Shown here piece by piece: positions 8,064 through 14,992 of a stretch of DNA of 15,762 nt (its first letter is position 1; each line of letters begins with the position of its first letter). Below the pieces are notes generated by a model. It searched no databases and was not told where the DNA came from. It was given only the letters and a program-made list of their open reading frames with translations. The DNA is from Nitrospinota bacterium (GTDB lineage Bacteria; Nitrospirota; Nitrospiria; Nitrospirales; UBA8639). A program made the position numbers and the translations under genes. Location: assembly GCA_022561525.1 (NCBI GenBank), contig JADFRB010000005.1:1-15762 (forward strand), in the 5' to 3' direction.

Positions 8064-8190
8064 CGTTCTGGCGGTCTCCGGCGTTTAAGTCATTTGAAAT
8101 TTGGTCATTTGAATTTGTTTCGAAATTCGACATTCGTATTTTGAATTTGATGCCTGAGCGGCTCCTTCATCGAACAAGGGTGGTAAATCT

Positions 8191-8499
8191 ATGGTGTTGC
8201 TAGAATTCAGCATGTCTCCGTTAGGGAAAGGCGAAAGTGTGGGGAAGTATGTTTCTCGCTCATTGGAGATTGTCGATCAGAGTGGGGTGGAGTATCGCCT
8301 CAATCCCATGGGAACGGTACTTGAAGGCGAGTGGGATGACGTGATGGATGTGGTTCGCCAATGTTATGAGCGGATGAGAAAAGATTGCAATCGGATTTCA
8401 TGCACGATGAAAGTTGATTTTCGAAAAGGAAAAAACGGTCGATTGAGTGGCAAGGTCGCCAGTGTCGAAAAACGCCTCAAGCGAAAGCTGAAGACGTAA
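8191..8499 (+). CDS. MTH1187/DUF77 family thiamine-binding-type protein
   Basis: The 102-residue protein matches the MTH1187 (DUF77, YqgV-like) family: small cytosolic proteins with a ferredoxin-like fold, some of which bind thiamine or its pyrimidine part. Typical features are the opening strand and loop MVLLEFSMSPLGKGESVGKYV, a helix ending in ...RSLEIV, the segment YRLNPMGTVLEG (residues 36-47) and a second helix with MDVVRQCYERM. The C-terminus is strongly basic (KRLKRKLK). Length fits the family. The ATG at 8191 starts the typical family N-terminus; GGGTGG lies about 11 bp upstream. I saw no thiamine-pyrophosphate riboswitch upstream. It converges with alr, with a hairpin between the two stop codons. 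Confidence 0.88.
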   Translation: MVLLEFSMSPLGKGESVGKYVSRSLEIVDQSGVEYRLNPMGTVLEGEWDDVMDVVRQCYERMRKDCNRISCTMKVDFRKGKNGRLSGKVASVEKRLKRKLKT

Positions 8500-8523
8500 A
8501 GCCGTCATGCGTATACCGTGAAG

Positions 8524-8583
8524 CGTAATGCGTAAAAAATGAAAAATGGGTTGTCCCTTACACATAACCGATTACGCATTACG
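8524..8583. terminator. Hairpin between convergent genes
   Basis: CGTAATGCGTAA (8524-8535) is a perfect inverted repeat of 8572-8583, around a 36-base loop. The right arm contains the TAA stop of alr (8579-8581), and the left arm begins 24 bp after the stop of the thiamine-binding gene. Its position suits a bidirectional terminator, but the loop is long, so an intergenic repeat without termination activity is also possible. Confidence 0.45.
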
Positions 8584-9745
8584 TCAGCGGTTCATACACC
8601 CGATTGACTCTTGGGCCGATATTGCACAAGACTTCATACGGAATCGATTCCTGCCAATTCGCGATATCTATCGCTGAAATCGTTTCTGTTCCTTGACTGC
8701 CCAACAAGACCACATTACTTTCGACTCGAGCCTCGGGCACATCAGTGATATCGATCAGCGTCATATCCATACAAATTGTTCCCACAATGGGGACACGTGT
8801 GTTTTCAACGAGCACTTCGCCTCCGTTGGAGAGTAATCGGTTATAGCCGTGAGTATAGCCAATAGGAAGGATACCAATGCGGGAAGGTCGAGTTGTCCGA
8901 TAGGCTCCGCTGTAGCTGAGGGATTCCCCGGCTGCGATGGTTCTGGTTTGCACGATTTGCGTGGAAAGGCTGAGCACGGGTTTCAGGGCTAATGGTATGG
9001 GAGTGATGTGCTGGGGTGGTAGATAGCCATACAGCAAGAGTCCGGGTCTGACCATATCTAGGTGCGATTGAGGGTGCAAAACCATGCCTGCCGTATTGGC
9101 CACATGCAGACATGGGATGGTGATTCCCTTGAGCCGGAGTTGCTCGGCCATTGCTTGAAACTGGCTAAATTGTTGCAATGTGAAGGTAGGATCGGGATTG
9201 TCGGCATCGGCCAAATGCGTCATGAGGCTCTCAATCACCAACGGCCCTCGAAAGAGGGGAGAGTCGAGGAGGTTGAGGACCGCCTCAGGTTTGAGACCGA
9301 GCCTGCTCATTCCCGTATCGACTTTCACGTGGACTGGAAAGGGAGTCTGGTCTGTTGAGAGCGCCTTTCCAAGTTGTTGAGCGAGGTCGGTGTCGGAAAT
9401 AACTGGCGTGAGTTGATAGTGAAGAAGGTCTTGAAGTTGCCTGGAAAATATGCCTCCTAGGACGATGATGGTTCCCGTCAATCCTGCTTCGCGTAAGGTC
9501 GCCCCTTCCTGAATTGTGGCCACCCCAAATTTGGAGATGCCCAAGTGAGCTAACGTCTCGGCAATGACTATGCTGCCATGCCCGTATCCATCGGCTTTGA
9601 CAATGGCTAAAATTTCACAGCCTGGAGCAAGGAATCGCCGCAATTCGACAAGGTTGTGAGCTAAGACGGGAAGTTTGATCGTTGCAATTGTGGGGGAGAG
9701 GTAAGAGGAAAGCGATGAGGTTGCGGGAGATAGAAAAGTTGTCAT
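8579..9745 (-). CDS. alr: Alanine racemase
   Basis: PLP-dependent interconversion of L- and D-alanine, supplying D-Ala for peptidoglycan. The 388-residue protein has the family layout. The PLP lysine is K50 in AIVKADGYGHG (47-57). HVKVDTGMSRLG is at 139-150, HVANTAG at 214-220 and MVRPGLLLYG at 231-240. The second catalytic base is Tyr278 in LSYSGAYRT, and the C-terminal domain carries GTICMDM (322-328). The N-terminus is about 10 residues longer than in common homologues. The ATG at 9745 is the only usable start before the conserved region. It stands one base from the 8 bp duplication of the element at 9755-9896, so upstream sequence including any original ribosome-binding site has been displaced. 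No good Shine-Dalgarno sequence is now visible. It follows frr on the same strand. Confidence 0.96.
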   Translation of the reverse strand: MTTFLSPATSSLSSYLSPTIATIKLPVLAHNLVELRRFLAPGCEILAIVKADGYGHGSIVIAETLAHLGISKFGVATIQEGATLREAGLTGTIIVLGGIFSRQLQDLLHYQLTPVISDTDLAQQLGKALSTDQTPFPVHVKVDTGMSRLGLKPEAVLNLLDSPLFRGPLVIESLMTHLADADNPDPTFTLQQFSQFQAMAEQLRLKGITIPCLHVANTAGMVLHPQSHLDMVRPGLLLYGYLPPQHITPIPLALKPVLSLSTQIVQTRTIAAGESLSYSGAYRTTRPSRIGILPIGYTHGYNRLLSNGGEVLVENTRVPIVGTICMDMTLIDITDVPEARVESNVVLLGSQGTETISAIDIANWQESIPYEVLCNIGPRVNRVYEPLT

Positions 9746-9754
9746 AATACCATT

Positions 9755-9896
9755 GTCACTACTCAGGTCATCTCCCTTTTGCCACAGGCCGGTGTTGCTG
9801 TGGTGCTCAAATCCTCACGTATTTACCAAATACACTTCGGTTTTCCGCTCCTCGCGCCTTGTCCTGAGCCAAAATTGAGGCACCCTGAGTAGTGAC
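9755..9896. mobile_element. MITE-like element with 8 bp target duplication
   Basis: The 142 bp segment begins with GTCACTACTCAGG (9755-9767) and ends with the exact reverse complement (9884-9896). It is flanked on both sides by the same 8 bases, ATACCATT (9747-9754 and 9897-9904). Terminal inverted repeats plus a target-site duplication are the signature of a non-autonomous transposed element. It encodes no protein. The interior holds a small palindrome (GTATTTACCAAATAC, 9820-9834) and CTCGCGCCTTG (9851-9861), which is shared with the repeat at 3011-3173. Removing it and one duplication would place frr and alr only 9 bp apart. I could not assign it to an insertion-sequence family. Confidence 0.8.
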
Positions 9897-9904
9897 ATAC
9901 CATT

Positions 9905-10465
9905 TTAAATTTCGAGTATCTCTTCCTCCTTTTTCTTCAATAATTCGTCAACCTTTTTGGTGTCGGCGTCCGTGACCTTCTGAATCTCGTTCTCACCACG
10001 GCGCCAATCATCTTCGGTGATGGTCGAATTTTTTTGGAGTTTTTTGAGCTCCTCATTCCCTTCTCGTCGAATGCCACGAATATGAATCTTGGTGTCTTCC
10101 CCGTATTTCTTACTGACTTTAACAAGATCTTTTCGCCGCTCTTCGCTCAAGGGTGGGATCGGCAGGCGAATCAGTTTTCCGTCATTGGAGGGGGTGATGC
10201 CCAGGTCGGAGGTGACAATGGCTTTTTCAATCTCCTTAATAATCGACGTGTCCCACGGTTGAATCGTGATCATGCGTCCATCCGGCATCGCGAGGTTGCC
10301 CACTTGCTTGAGAGGGGTGGGGGTTCCATAGTAGTCCACTTTGATGTGATCCAACATCGAAAGCGACGCTCGGCCGCCACGAAGACCAGTTAACTCTTTT
10401 TTCAGGTGTTCAAGCACCCCGTCCATTTTTGTTCTCACTTTTTCAAGGGATGGTGTATAGGGCAT
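9905..10465 (-). CDS. frr: Ribosome recycling factor
   Basis: RRF splits post-termination ribosomes together with EF-G. The 186-residue product matches the family length (E. coli 185) and its marks: TGLRGGRAS (about 25-33), YYGTPTPLKQVGNL, the central DGRMITIQPWD, and the basic helix ERRKDLVKVSKKYGED. The highly charged C-terminal helix of domain I (KKVDELLKKKEEEILEI) is also present. I chose the ATG at 10465 because GAGGTG lies 7 bp upstream; a TTG two codons earlier is less likely. Bacterial frr often follows rpsB-tsf-pyrH. Here it instead follows a GAF/ANTAR gene, separated by a 300 bp repeat element. Its TAA stop touches the duplicated 8 bp of the MITE-like element. Confidence 0.97.
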   Translation of the reverse strand: MPYTPSLEKVRTKMDGVLEHLKKELTGLRGGRASLSMLDHIKVDYYGTPTPLKQVGNLAMPDGRMITIQPWDTSIIKEIEKAIVTSDLGITPSNDGKLIRLPIPPLSEERRKDLVKVSKKYGEDTKIHIRGIRREGNEELKKLQKNSTITEDDWRRGENEIQKVTDADTKKVDELLKKKEEEILEI

Positions 10466-10489
10466 GATCAATCACCTCATCATGAAGGG

Positions 10490-10784
10490 TAGGAGCCTGT
10501 CCAAGATTAGACCGATCGACTGCGGGTGTGCAGAATTTGGCCAGATCTTCCGATCCTTTTCGGGGAAGGTTGAAAAAGACCGCCAGCTGCGTTCTCGGGC
10601 TTTTGGCGTGCTCACGTACTGCGTGTACGCTCCGCGCGCCAAAAGCCCTGCGGCCTTGCTGGACGGCCTTTTTCAACCTTCCCCGTTTTCGTTGAATAGT
10701 CCCACTATTAGCCTCAAACGATCGAAACATCTGACTCAAACCAGCACATCCTCATGACGATCGCTAATCTAGGACAGGCTACTA
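10490..10784. repeat. Nested palindromic element (copy Y)
   Basis: Outer arms 10490-10510 and 10764-10784 are inverted repeats matching at 19 of 21 positions. Nested inside is a 17 bp perfect inverted repeat (10562-10578 with 10668-10684). Inside that is a 12 bp perfect stem (10597-10608 with 10637-10648) capping a loop that contains TCACGTACTGCGTGTACGC. The core from about 10578 to 10670 recurs in reverse orientation at 13293-13384. No flanking duplication is visible. The right outer arm contains the last codons and the TAG stop of the ANTAR gene, and the left arm ends about 25 bp before the frr start codon. It encodes no protein. It looks like a transposed or REP-type structured element. 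Confidence 0.75.
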
Positions 10785-12043
10785 GGAACCTGTTCTTCTA
10801 ATTCCCCAGCGAGAATAATGGCTTCGGCAATCTCCCGCATGGATTTCCGCATATTCATGCTTTGACGTTGAATCAGGCGAAACGCTTGGCCTTCAGACAT
10901 CTTCCGTGACTGCATGAGGTGCCCCTTGGCCCGCTCCACTAACTTACGGACCGCCAACGCTTCTTGCATCTCAAAAGATTTATCCACAAGCCGCGTATGC
11001 TCAATCGCCACCGCCGCTTGATTGGCAATGGCCTGAATAATCTTAACCTCTTCAGCTTTAAAACTATGAACCGTTGAGGTATAGACATTAAGCACACCAA
11101 TAACTTGGTCCTTGCTCATCATGGGAACAGACAACAGCGAACACAGGCCTTCTCGTTTGGCCAAATCCCGATAATGAAAATCGTCTTCCTTCCTTACGTC
11201 CGGGACATAAATCGGACGCTGCTCCTTCACGGCTCGACCACTGACACTTTGCCCAATCTTTAACGACGGCTTTCGTCGATAGGCCTCACTGAGGCTTTGC
11301 GTCGCCGCAATGCACAGTTCGCCGCTGGGCTCATCCACCAACATGAGCGAACAAATTTTTGACTTCATCATTTCCGCCGTCATGGTCACGATTAATTCCA
11401 GCACATCATCGATGAGTCGATTGGATGACACGGTTTCAGATACTTGAGACAGGGTATCCAATTGGAGGGCTTGTCGACGCATTTCTTCATACAACCGAGC
11501 ATTCTCAATCGCCCCACCCACCTGGTTGGCAATGGTTGATAACAACGCCAGCTCCGCGTCGTGATACCGTTTGGTTCGTTTGTGTTGAATATTAATCACG
11601 CCCACCACATGGCCTTTCGTGACAATGGGAAGCGACACAAACGCTTGATAGCGATCTTCAGGTAAATTGTGGAAAAATCTGAATCGGGGATCATCACTGG
11701 CATTACGAGGAATCACGACACGAATTTTCTCTCGAGCCACCCATCCCGTAATTCCTTCCCCAAGCCCCAGAGATGTTCGTCCGATCAATTTAGGATGCGG
11801 GTTCTTCGAGGCCCTCAAGATCAGTTCATCATGATTCGTGGATACTAAATACAGCAAACACGAGTCGGCTTTGGTTACCTCCACGACGACTTCGACGATA
11901 TGTTTGAGCACGGATTGTAAATCTAACGTGCTGCTAATGGACTCGCTGATCCGATATAACACTTCCACCTCGCGAGTGCGTTCGCGAAGAACCACTGTGA
12001 CATCTTTTGAGGGTCGACGTGGTTTGGATTTGGTTACACTCAT
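10769..12043 (-). CDS. GAF-GAF-ANTAR regulatory protein
   Basis: The 424-residue cytosolic protein has a short basic N-terminus and two GAF sensor domains (about 41-180 and 209-348), each ending in the typical helix (IANQVGGAIENARLYEE and IANQAAVAIEHTRLVD). A C-terminal ANTAR domain (about 360-415) follows, with the motif AVRKLVERAKGHLMQSRKMS and a basic three-helix bundle. ANTAR domains bind paired hexaloop RNA hairpins and prevent transcription termination. The GAF ligand cannot be told from sequence. It starts 55 bp after aroB with only a weak GGG before the ATG, so it is probably part of the aro transcript. The last residues (about 421-424) and the TAG stop lie within the arm of the repeat 10490-10784, so the original C-terminus may have differed slightly. 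Confidence 0.9.
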   Translation of the reverse strand: MSVTKSKPRRPSKDVTVVLRERTREVEVLYRISESISSTLDLQSVLKHIVEVVVEVTKADSCLLYLVSTNHDELILRASKNPHPKLIGRTSLGLGEGITGWVAREKIRVVIPRNASDDPRFRFFHNLPEDRYQAFVSLPIVTKGHVVGVINIQHKRTKRYHDAELALLSTIANQVGGAIENARLYEEMRRQALQLDTLSQVSETVSSNRLIDDVLELIVTMTAEMMKSKICSLMLVDEPSGELCIAATQSLSEAYRRKPSLKIGQSVSGRAVKEQRPIYVPDVRKEDDFHYRDLAKREGLCSLLSVPMMSKDQVIGVLNVYTSTVHSFKAEEVKIIQAIANQAAVAIEHTRLVDKSFEMQEALAVRKLVERAKGHLMQSRKMSEGQAFRLIQRQSMNMRKSMREIAEAIILAGELEEQVPSSLS

Positions 12044-12098
12044 GCAGCCCTACGTGCCACAGTGGAAAGGGTTGTAATTTTTGACACACAACTCGCTT

Positions 12099-13214
12099 TC
12101 ATGCCCGGCTCTTTTCAAGTTGGCCGAACCAAGACTTCACGGATTTTTGGTCTAAGGGATCCACAGTCACGGTTCCCACCGCTTTGGGGAGGACGCAGTG
12201 GATCCGACCGTGAGCGACTTTTTTATCATGGAGCATGGCACCCCATAAATCACGGAAATTCAATTTTGGCAAACCCGATGGAAGCCCTGCCCGTCTCACG
12301 AGATCACGTTGCCGAATGACCACCTGTTCTGAACACAACCCTAGGGAATGCGCAAGGTCAGCTTCATGCACCATCCCGATCCCTACAGCCTCACCATGGA
12401 TATACGTCTTGTACTTTCCTAACGATTCCAAGGCATGCCCAATGGTATGACCGTAATTCAAAATTCGCCGCAAGCCTGATTCTCTCTCATCCTTAGCCAC
12501 CACCGACGCCTTGATTTCACAGCAGCGCTTCACCACGTGGTGCAACACGGTATCTTCCATCTTGACAAGATCATCGATTCGACTTTCGAGAAAAGCAAAA
12601 AACTTTCGGTCGGCAATCATGCCATATTTCACCACTTCGGCGAGTCCTGCTATCCACTCTCGTTTAGGCAGAGTGTGTAAGGTCTGTGTATCCAGAAGAA
12701 CCAACGAAGGCTGGTAAAACGCGCCAATCATATTTTTTCCCAGGGGATGATTGACCCCGGTTTTTCCACCAACACTGGAATCCACCTGAGCCACTAACGT
12801 CGTCGCCACCTGCACAAACGGAATGCCTCGTAGATACACCGAGGCCACAAACCCCGTGATATCTCCGATCACCCCGCCCCCCAATGCCACCAGTATCGAC
12901 TGCCGTTCGAAGCGTTGAGCCATCAATTGGTCAAGGATGTGCGAGACCCAGCGAAGAGTCTTAGCACGCTCGCCGTCCGGAATGCAGATCACGTGGCATT
13001 GATACCCTGCCCGCTTCAAAGACTGCGAAACAGTCCGGCCATACAGGCTCTGCACAATCGAATTGGTGATAATGCCGACTTTCCCAGCATATCCAAGATC
13101 TTGCAGATACTGGCCCAATTGTTTAAGGCCGCCAGGATGAATGACAATGTCATAACTCCGCTTCCCGAGCCGGACCCGAACGCGTTCATGATTGTGGGTA
13201 TGAGGTTGAGACAC
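12099..13214 (-). CDS. aroB: 3-Dehydroquinate synthase
   Basis: Second step of the shikimate pathway: DAHP to 3-dehydroquinate, using NAD+ and a divalent metal. The 371-residue product shows PDGERAKTL (79-87), the nucleotide-binding ALGGGVIGDITGF (110-122), and TTLVAQVDSSVGGKTGVN (138-155). The metal-ligand region is GLAEVVKYG (E193), NYGHTIGHALE (H256) and HGEAVGIGM (H273). The start is a GTG at 13214; no in-frame ATG lies near it and the ribosome-binding site is weak. It lies between aroC (182 bp upstream, the gap filled by a palindromic repeat) and the ANTAR gene (55 bp downstream). The region upstream of the start includes the copy-Z repeat and a sequence resembling a TCCTGAGC...GAAGGA palindrome (13273-13292). 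Confidence 0.96.
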   Translation of the reverse strand: MSQPHTHNHERVRVRLGKRSYDIVIHPGGLKQLGQYLQDLGYAGKVGIITNSIVQSLYGRTVSQSLKRAGYQCHVICIPDGERAKTLRWVSHILDQLMAQRFERQSILVALGGGVIGDITGFVASVYLRGIPFVQVATTLVAQVDSSVGGKTGVNHPLGKNMIGAFYQPSLVLLDTQTLHTLPKREWIAGLAEVVKYGMIADRKFFAFLESRIDDLVKMEDTVLHHVVKRCCEIKASVVAKDERESGLRRILNYGHTIGHALESLGKYKTYIHGEAVGIGMVHEADLAHSLGLCSEQVVIRQRDLVRRAGLPSGLPKLNFRDLWGAMLHDKKVAHGRIHCVLPKAVGTVTVDPLDQKSVKSWFGQLEKSRA

Positions 13215-13292
13215 GAATCTGTACGCTTATTTTTCTATCCACTACCCAAGGAACGAGGCTGTTCAAAACCTGTCCTGAGCTGTGCCGAAGGA

Positions 13293-13384
13293 AGGCCTCC
13301 AGCAAGGCCGCAGGGACTTTGGCGCGCGGAGCGTACGGCAGTACGTGAGCACGACAAAGTCTCGAGAACGCCGCTGGTGGCCTT
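13293..13384. repeat. Palindromic element (copy Z)
   Basis: This segment between aroC and aroB is a reverse-orientation copy of the core of the element at 10490-10784, with roughly 85 percent identity by eye over about 80 bases. It folds into a long hairpin: 13293-13323 with 13353-13384, containing the inner stem 13313-13324 with 13352-13363. Relative to copy Y the inner stem has two double compensatory changes (16/60 and 17/59 within 13300s), one G-T wobble and one mismatch. The outer arms of copy Y are not present. About 13 bases separate it from the aroC stop codon. Confidence 0.75.
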
Positions 13385-13396
13385 TTGGGACATTCC

Positions 13397-14557
13397 CTAA
13401 AACGATTTCACATAATCCTGATAGGCATCAAAATTTCGCTTCATCTCTTCAAGACTGTCACCACCGAATTTTTCCATCATGGCATTGGCTATCTCGTACG
13501 CAATGACGGCTTCACCTACGACACCGGCTGCCGGGACGGTGCAAATATCGGATCGTTCAACCGTGGCTTCGAAAGGTTCTTTCGTGAGAATGTCCACGCT
13601 GTGTTTCGGTTTGTAGAGTGTCGCAATCGGTTTCATGGCAACACGAAGGACAATCGGTTGTCCATTGGTAATCCCGCCCTCTAACCCACCCGCATTGTTG
13701 GTCTTTCGCAGAAAGCCCGTGCGAGACTCGTTTGGATAGATGTCGTCATGGACTTCCGAACCAAATCGGCGAGCTGATTCAAAACCCATGCCGATTTCTA
13801 CCCCCTTCATGGCTTGAATGCTCATCGCCGCCATAGCCAGTCTGGCACTCAATCGACGGTCCCATTGGGTGTAGCTGCCCAACCCGATTGGCGGATTGAG
13901 CACGACCACTTCAAACACCCCACCAAGGGAATCGCCTTTATGTTTGGCCAATCGAATTTCTTCGATCATTTTTTCTCCCGCCGCTTGATCCCAGCACCGC
14001 ACTTGTGATTCTTCGGCCTTGGCAAAGGCCAGTAACGGATCATTAGGGGCTGGAGCCACGACCCTTCCAATTTCCATGGTATAACTGACGACCTGCATAC
14101 CAAATTGAGCCAACAAGGCTTTCCCCACTGCGCCAACCGCAACTCGAATGGCGGTCTCGCGAGCACTGGCTTTTTCCAACACATTCCGAATATCACGATG
14201 CCCATACTTAATCGCTCCGACGAGATCGGCATGACCGGGACGGGGCCGAGTCACGACGCGTTCCGTCGAGGGAGGCCCTGGTTCAACGGCCATAATGTCT
14301 TTCCAATTTTCCCAATCTTTGTTGCGAACGATGAGCCCAAGAGGGTTGCCAAGGGTCTTGCCATTACGCACTCCACAGGAGAATTCAATTTGATCCTTCT
14401 CAATACGCATTCGCCCTCCACGACCATACCCCCCTTGCCGCCTCGCGAGATCGTGATTCACCTCTTCCGCGGTTAAGGGCAACCCGGCCGGAACACCTTC
14501 AAGCACCGCCATGAGGAGTTGTCCATGAGACTCACCTGCGTTTAAATAGCGCAACAT
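13397..14557 (-). CDS. aroC: Chorismate synthase
   Basis: Last step of the shikimate pathway: EPSP to chorismate, needing reduced FMN. The 386-residue length is usual for the longer bacterial form. All three family signatures are present: GESHGQLL (8-15), RPGHADLVGAIKYGHRDIR (106-124) followed by ASARETA, and RTGFLRKTNNAGGLEGGI near residue 290. The conserved histidines H11 and H109 are in place. The ATG at 14557 has AAGGTG 7 bp upstream. It is followed on the same strand by aroB after a 182 bp gap holding a palindromic repeat, and preceded by a possible micro-ORF and a truncated AMIN gene. It is probably the start of the aroC-aroB-ANTAR transcript. Confidence 0.97.
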   Translation of the reverse strand: MLRYLNAGESHGQLLMAVLEGVPAGLPLTAEEVNHDLARRQGGYGRGGRMRIEKDQIEFSCGVRNGKTLGNPLGLIVRNKDWENWKDIMAVEPGPPSTERVVTRPRPGHADLVGAIKYGHRDIRNVLEKASARETAIRVAVGAVGKALLAQFGMQVVSYTMEIGRVVAPAPNDPLLAFAKAEESQVRCWDQAAGEKMIEEIRLAKHKGDSLGGVFEVVVLNPPIGLGSYTQWDRRLSARLAMAAMSIQAMKGVEIGMGFESARRFGSEVHDDIYPNESRTGFLRKTNNAGGLEGGITNGQPIVLRVAMKPIATLYKPKHSVDILTKEPFEATVERSDICTVPAAGVVGEAVIAYEIANAMMEKFGGDSLEEMKRNFDAYQDYVKSF

Positions 14558-14640
14558 ATCGACACCTTATGTTAACGAAACGAACAAACACCACGGTCTT
14601 TCATAAAACGTGAATTGATTAAAATTTTCTTGGATGAAAA

Positions 14641-14715
14641 TTAAATCGAAGAAGGCATGTCCTCGATAATCGTTTGAAAGACGGCACTGCCCATCACACC
14701 CAAGCCCACCATCAT
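14641..14715 (-). CDS. Possible 24-residue micro-ORF overlapping the AMIN gene stop
   Basis: The ORF encodes MMVGLGVMGSAVFQTIIEDM plus PSSI, a small hydrophobic peptide with an acidic end. Its ATG overlaps the TGA of the AMIN-domain gene as ATGA, the arrangement of translationally coupled genes. It could be a real microprotein, or the C-terminal tail of a longer ancestral protein now split by a frameshift. No homologue comes to mind, and it is short enough to arise by chance. Confidence 0.3.
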   Translation of the reverse strand: MMVGLGVMGSAVFQTIIEDMPSSI

Positions 14716-14988
14716 TCATGGACCTTCCGTGCAGGCAAGGATAAACGCACAGTTAATTGATCCCCCATGGCCTTAATCGCATATCGGAGCCCCTTGTCGA
14801 GCGGATGGTTAAGATCAAACACAACCCGTAATTTCTTGGGATGTTGACCAATCCGAATTCGTTTCAGTAGCAGATGATCGACAGGCAATACTTGAAAGCG
14901 AATCGCCGAGACAACATTCGGCAGATCAAGACTCAATCGCTGTGAGTCAACCGGACTGAGTCGGTCATTGGTCCTTATCGCAGAAGGG
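14712..14988 (-). CDS. AMIN-domain protein, 5' end cut off at the contig junction
   Basis: About 91 residues remain, reading from the junction to a TGA at 14712. They fit an AMIN domain, the periplasmic, cell-wall-associated module found in PilQ-type secretins and AmiC amidases. The fit shows in SQRLSLDLPNVVSAIRF, followed by IRIGQHPKKLRVVFDLNHP and a final strand LTVRLSLPARK. The domain is C-terminal here, unlike in PilQ or AmiC, so the full protein was another AMIN architecture. The frame stays open past the junction up to 15173, but those codons come from the G+C-rich DNA antisense to azlC and are not part of the real protein. The true N-terminus is absent from this window. Confidence 0.65.
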
Positions 14989-14992
14989 TTCG
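14970..14992. other. Abrupt composition junction
   Basis: Within these ~20 bases the sequence changes from moderate to high G+C. A hand count gives 29 of 60 G+C in 14881-14940 and 42 of 60 in 15061-15120. The minus-strand AMIN gene loses its N-terminal part here, and the plus-strand azlC loses its own N-terminal part at the same point. No inverted repeat, tRNA or recombination site is visible. This is best read as a chimeric join. Confidence 0.75.

Noticed and set aside
8064..8190. Thiamine-pyrophosphate riboswitch upstream of the thiamine-binding-type gene
   Set aside because: A CCTGAG string is present near 8153, but the conserved TPP helices and the downstream ACCTGATCTGG-type segment are absent.
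10490..10784. Complete insertion sequence between frr and the ANTAR gene
   Set aside because: Terminal inverted repeats are present, but the ~295 bp contain no transposase fragment and no target duplication is visible.
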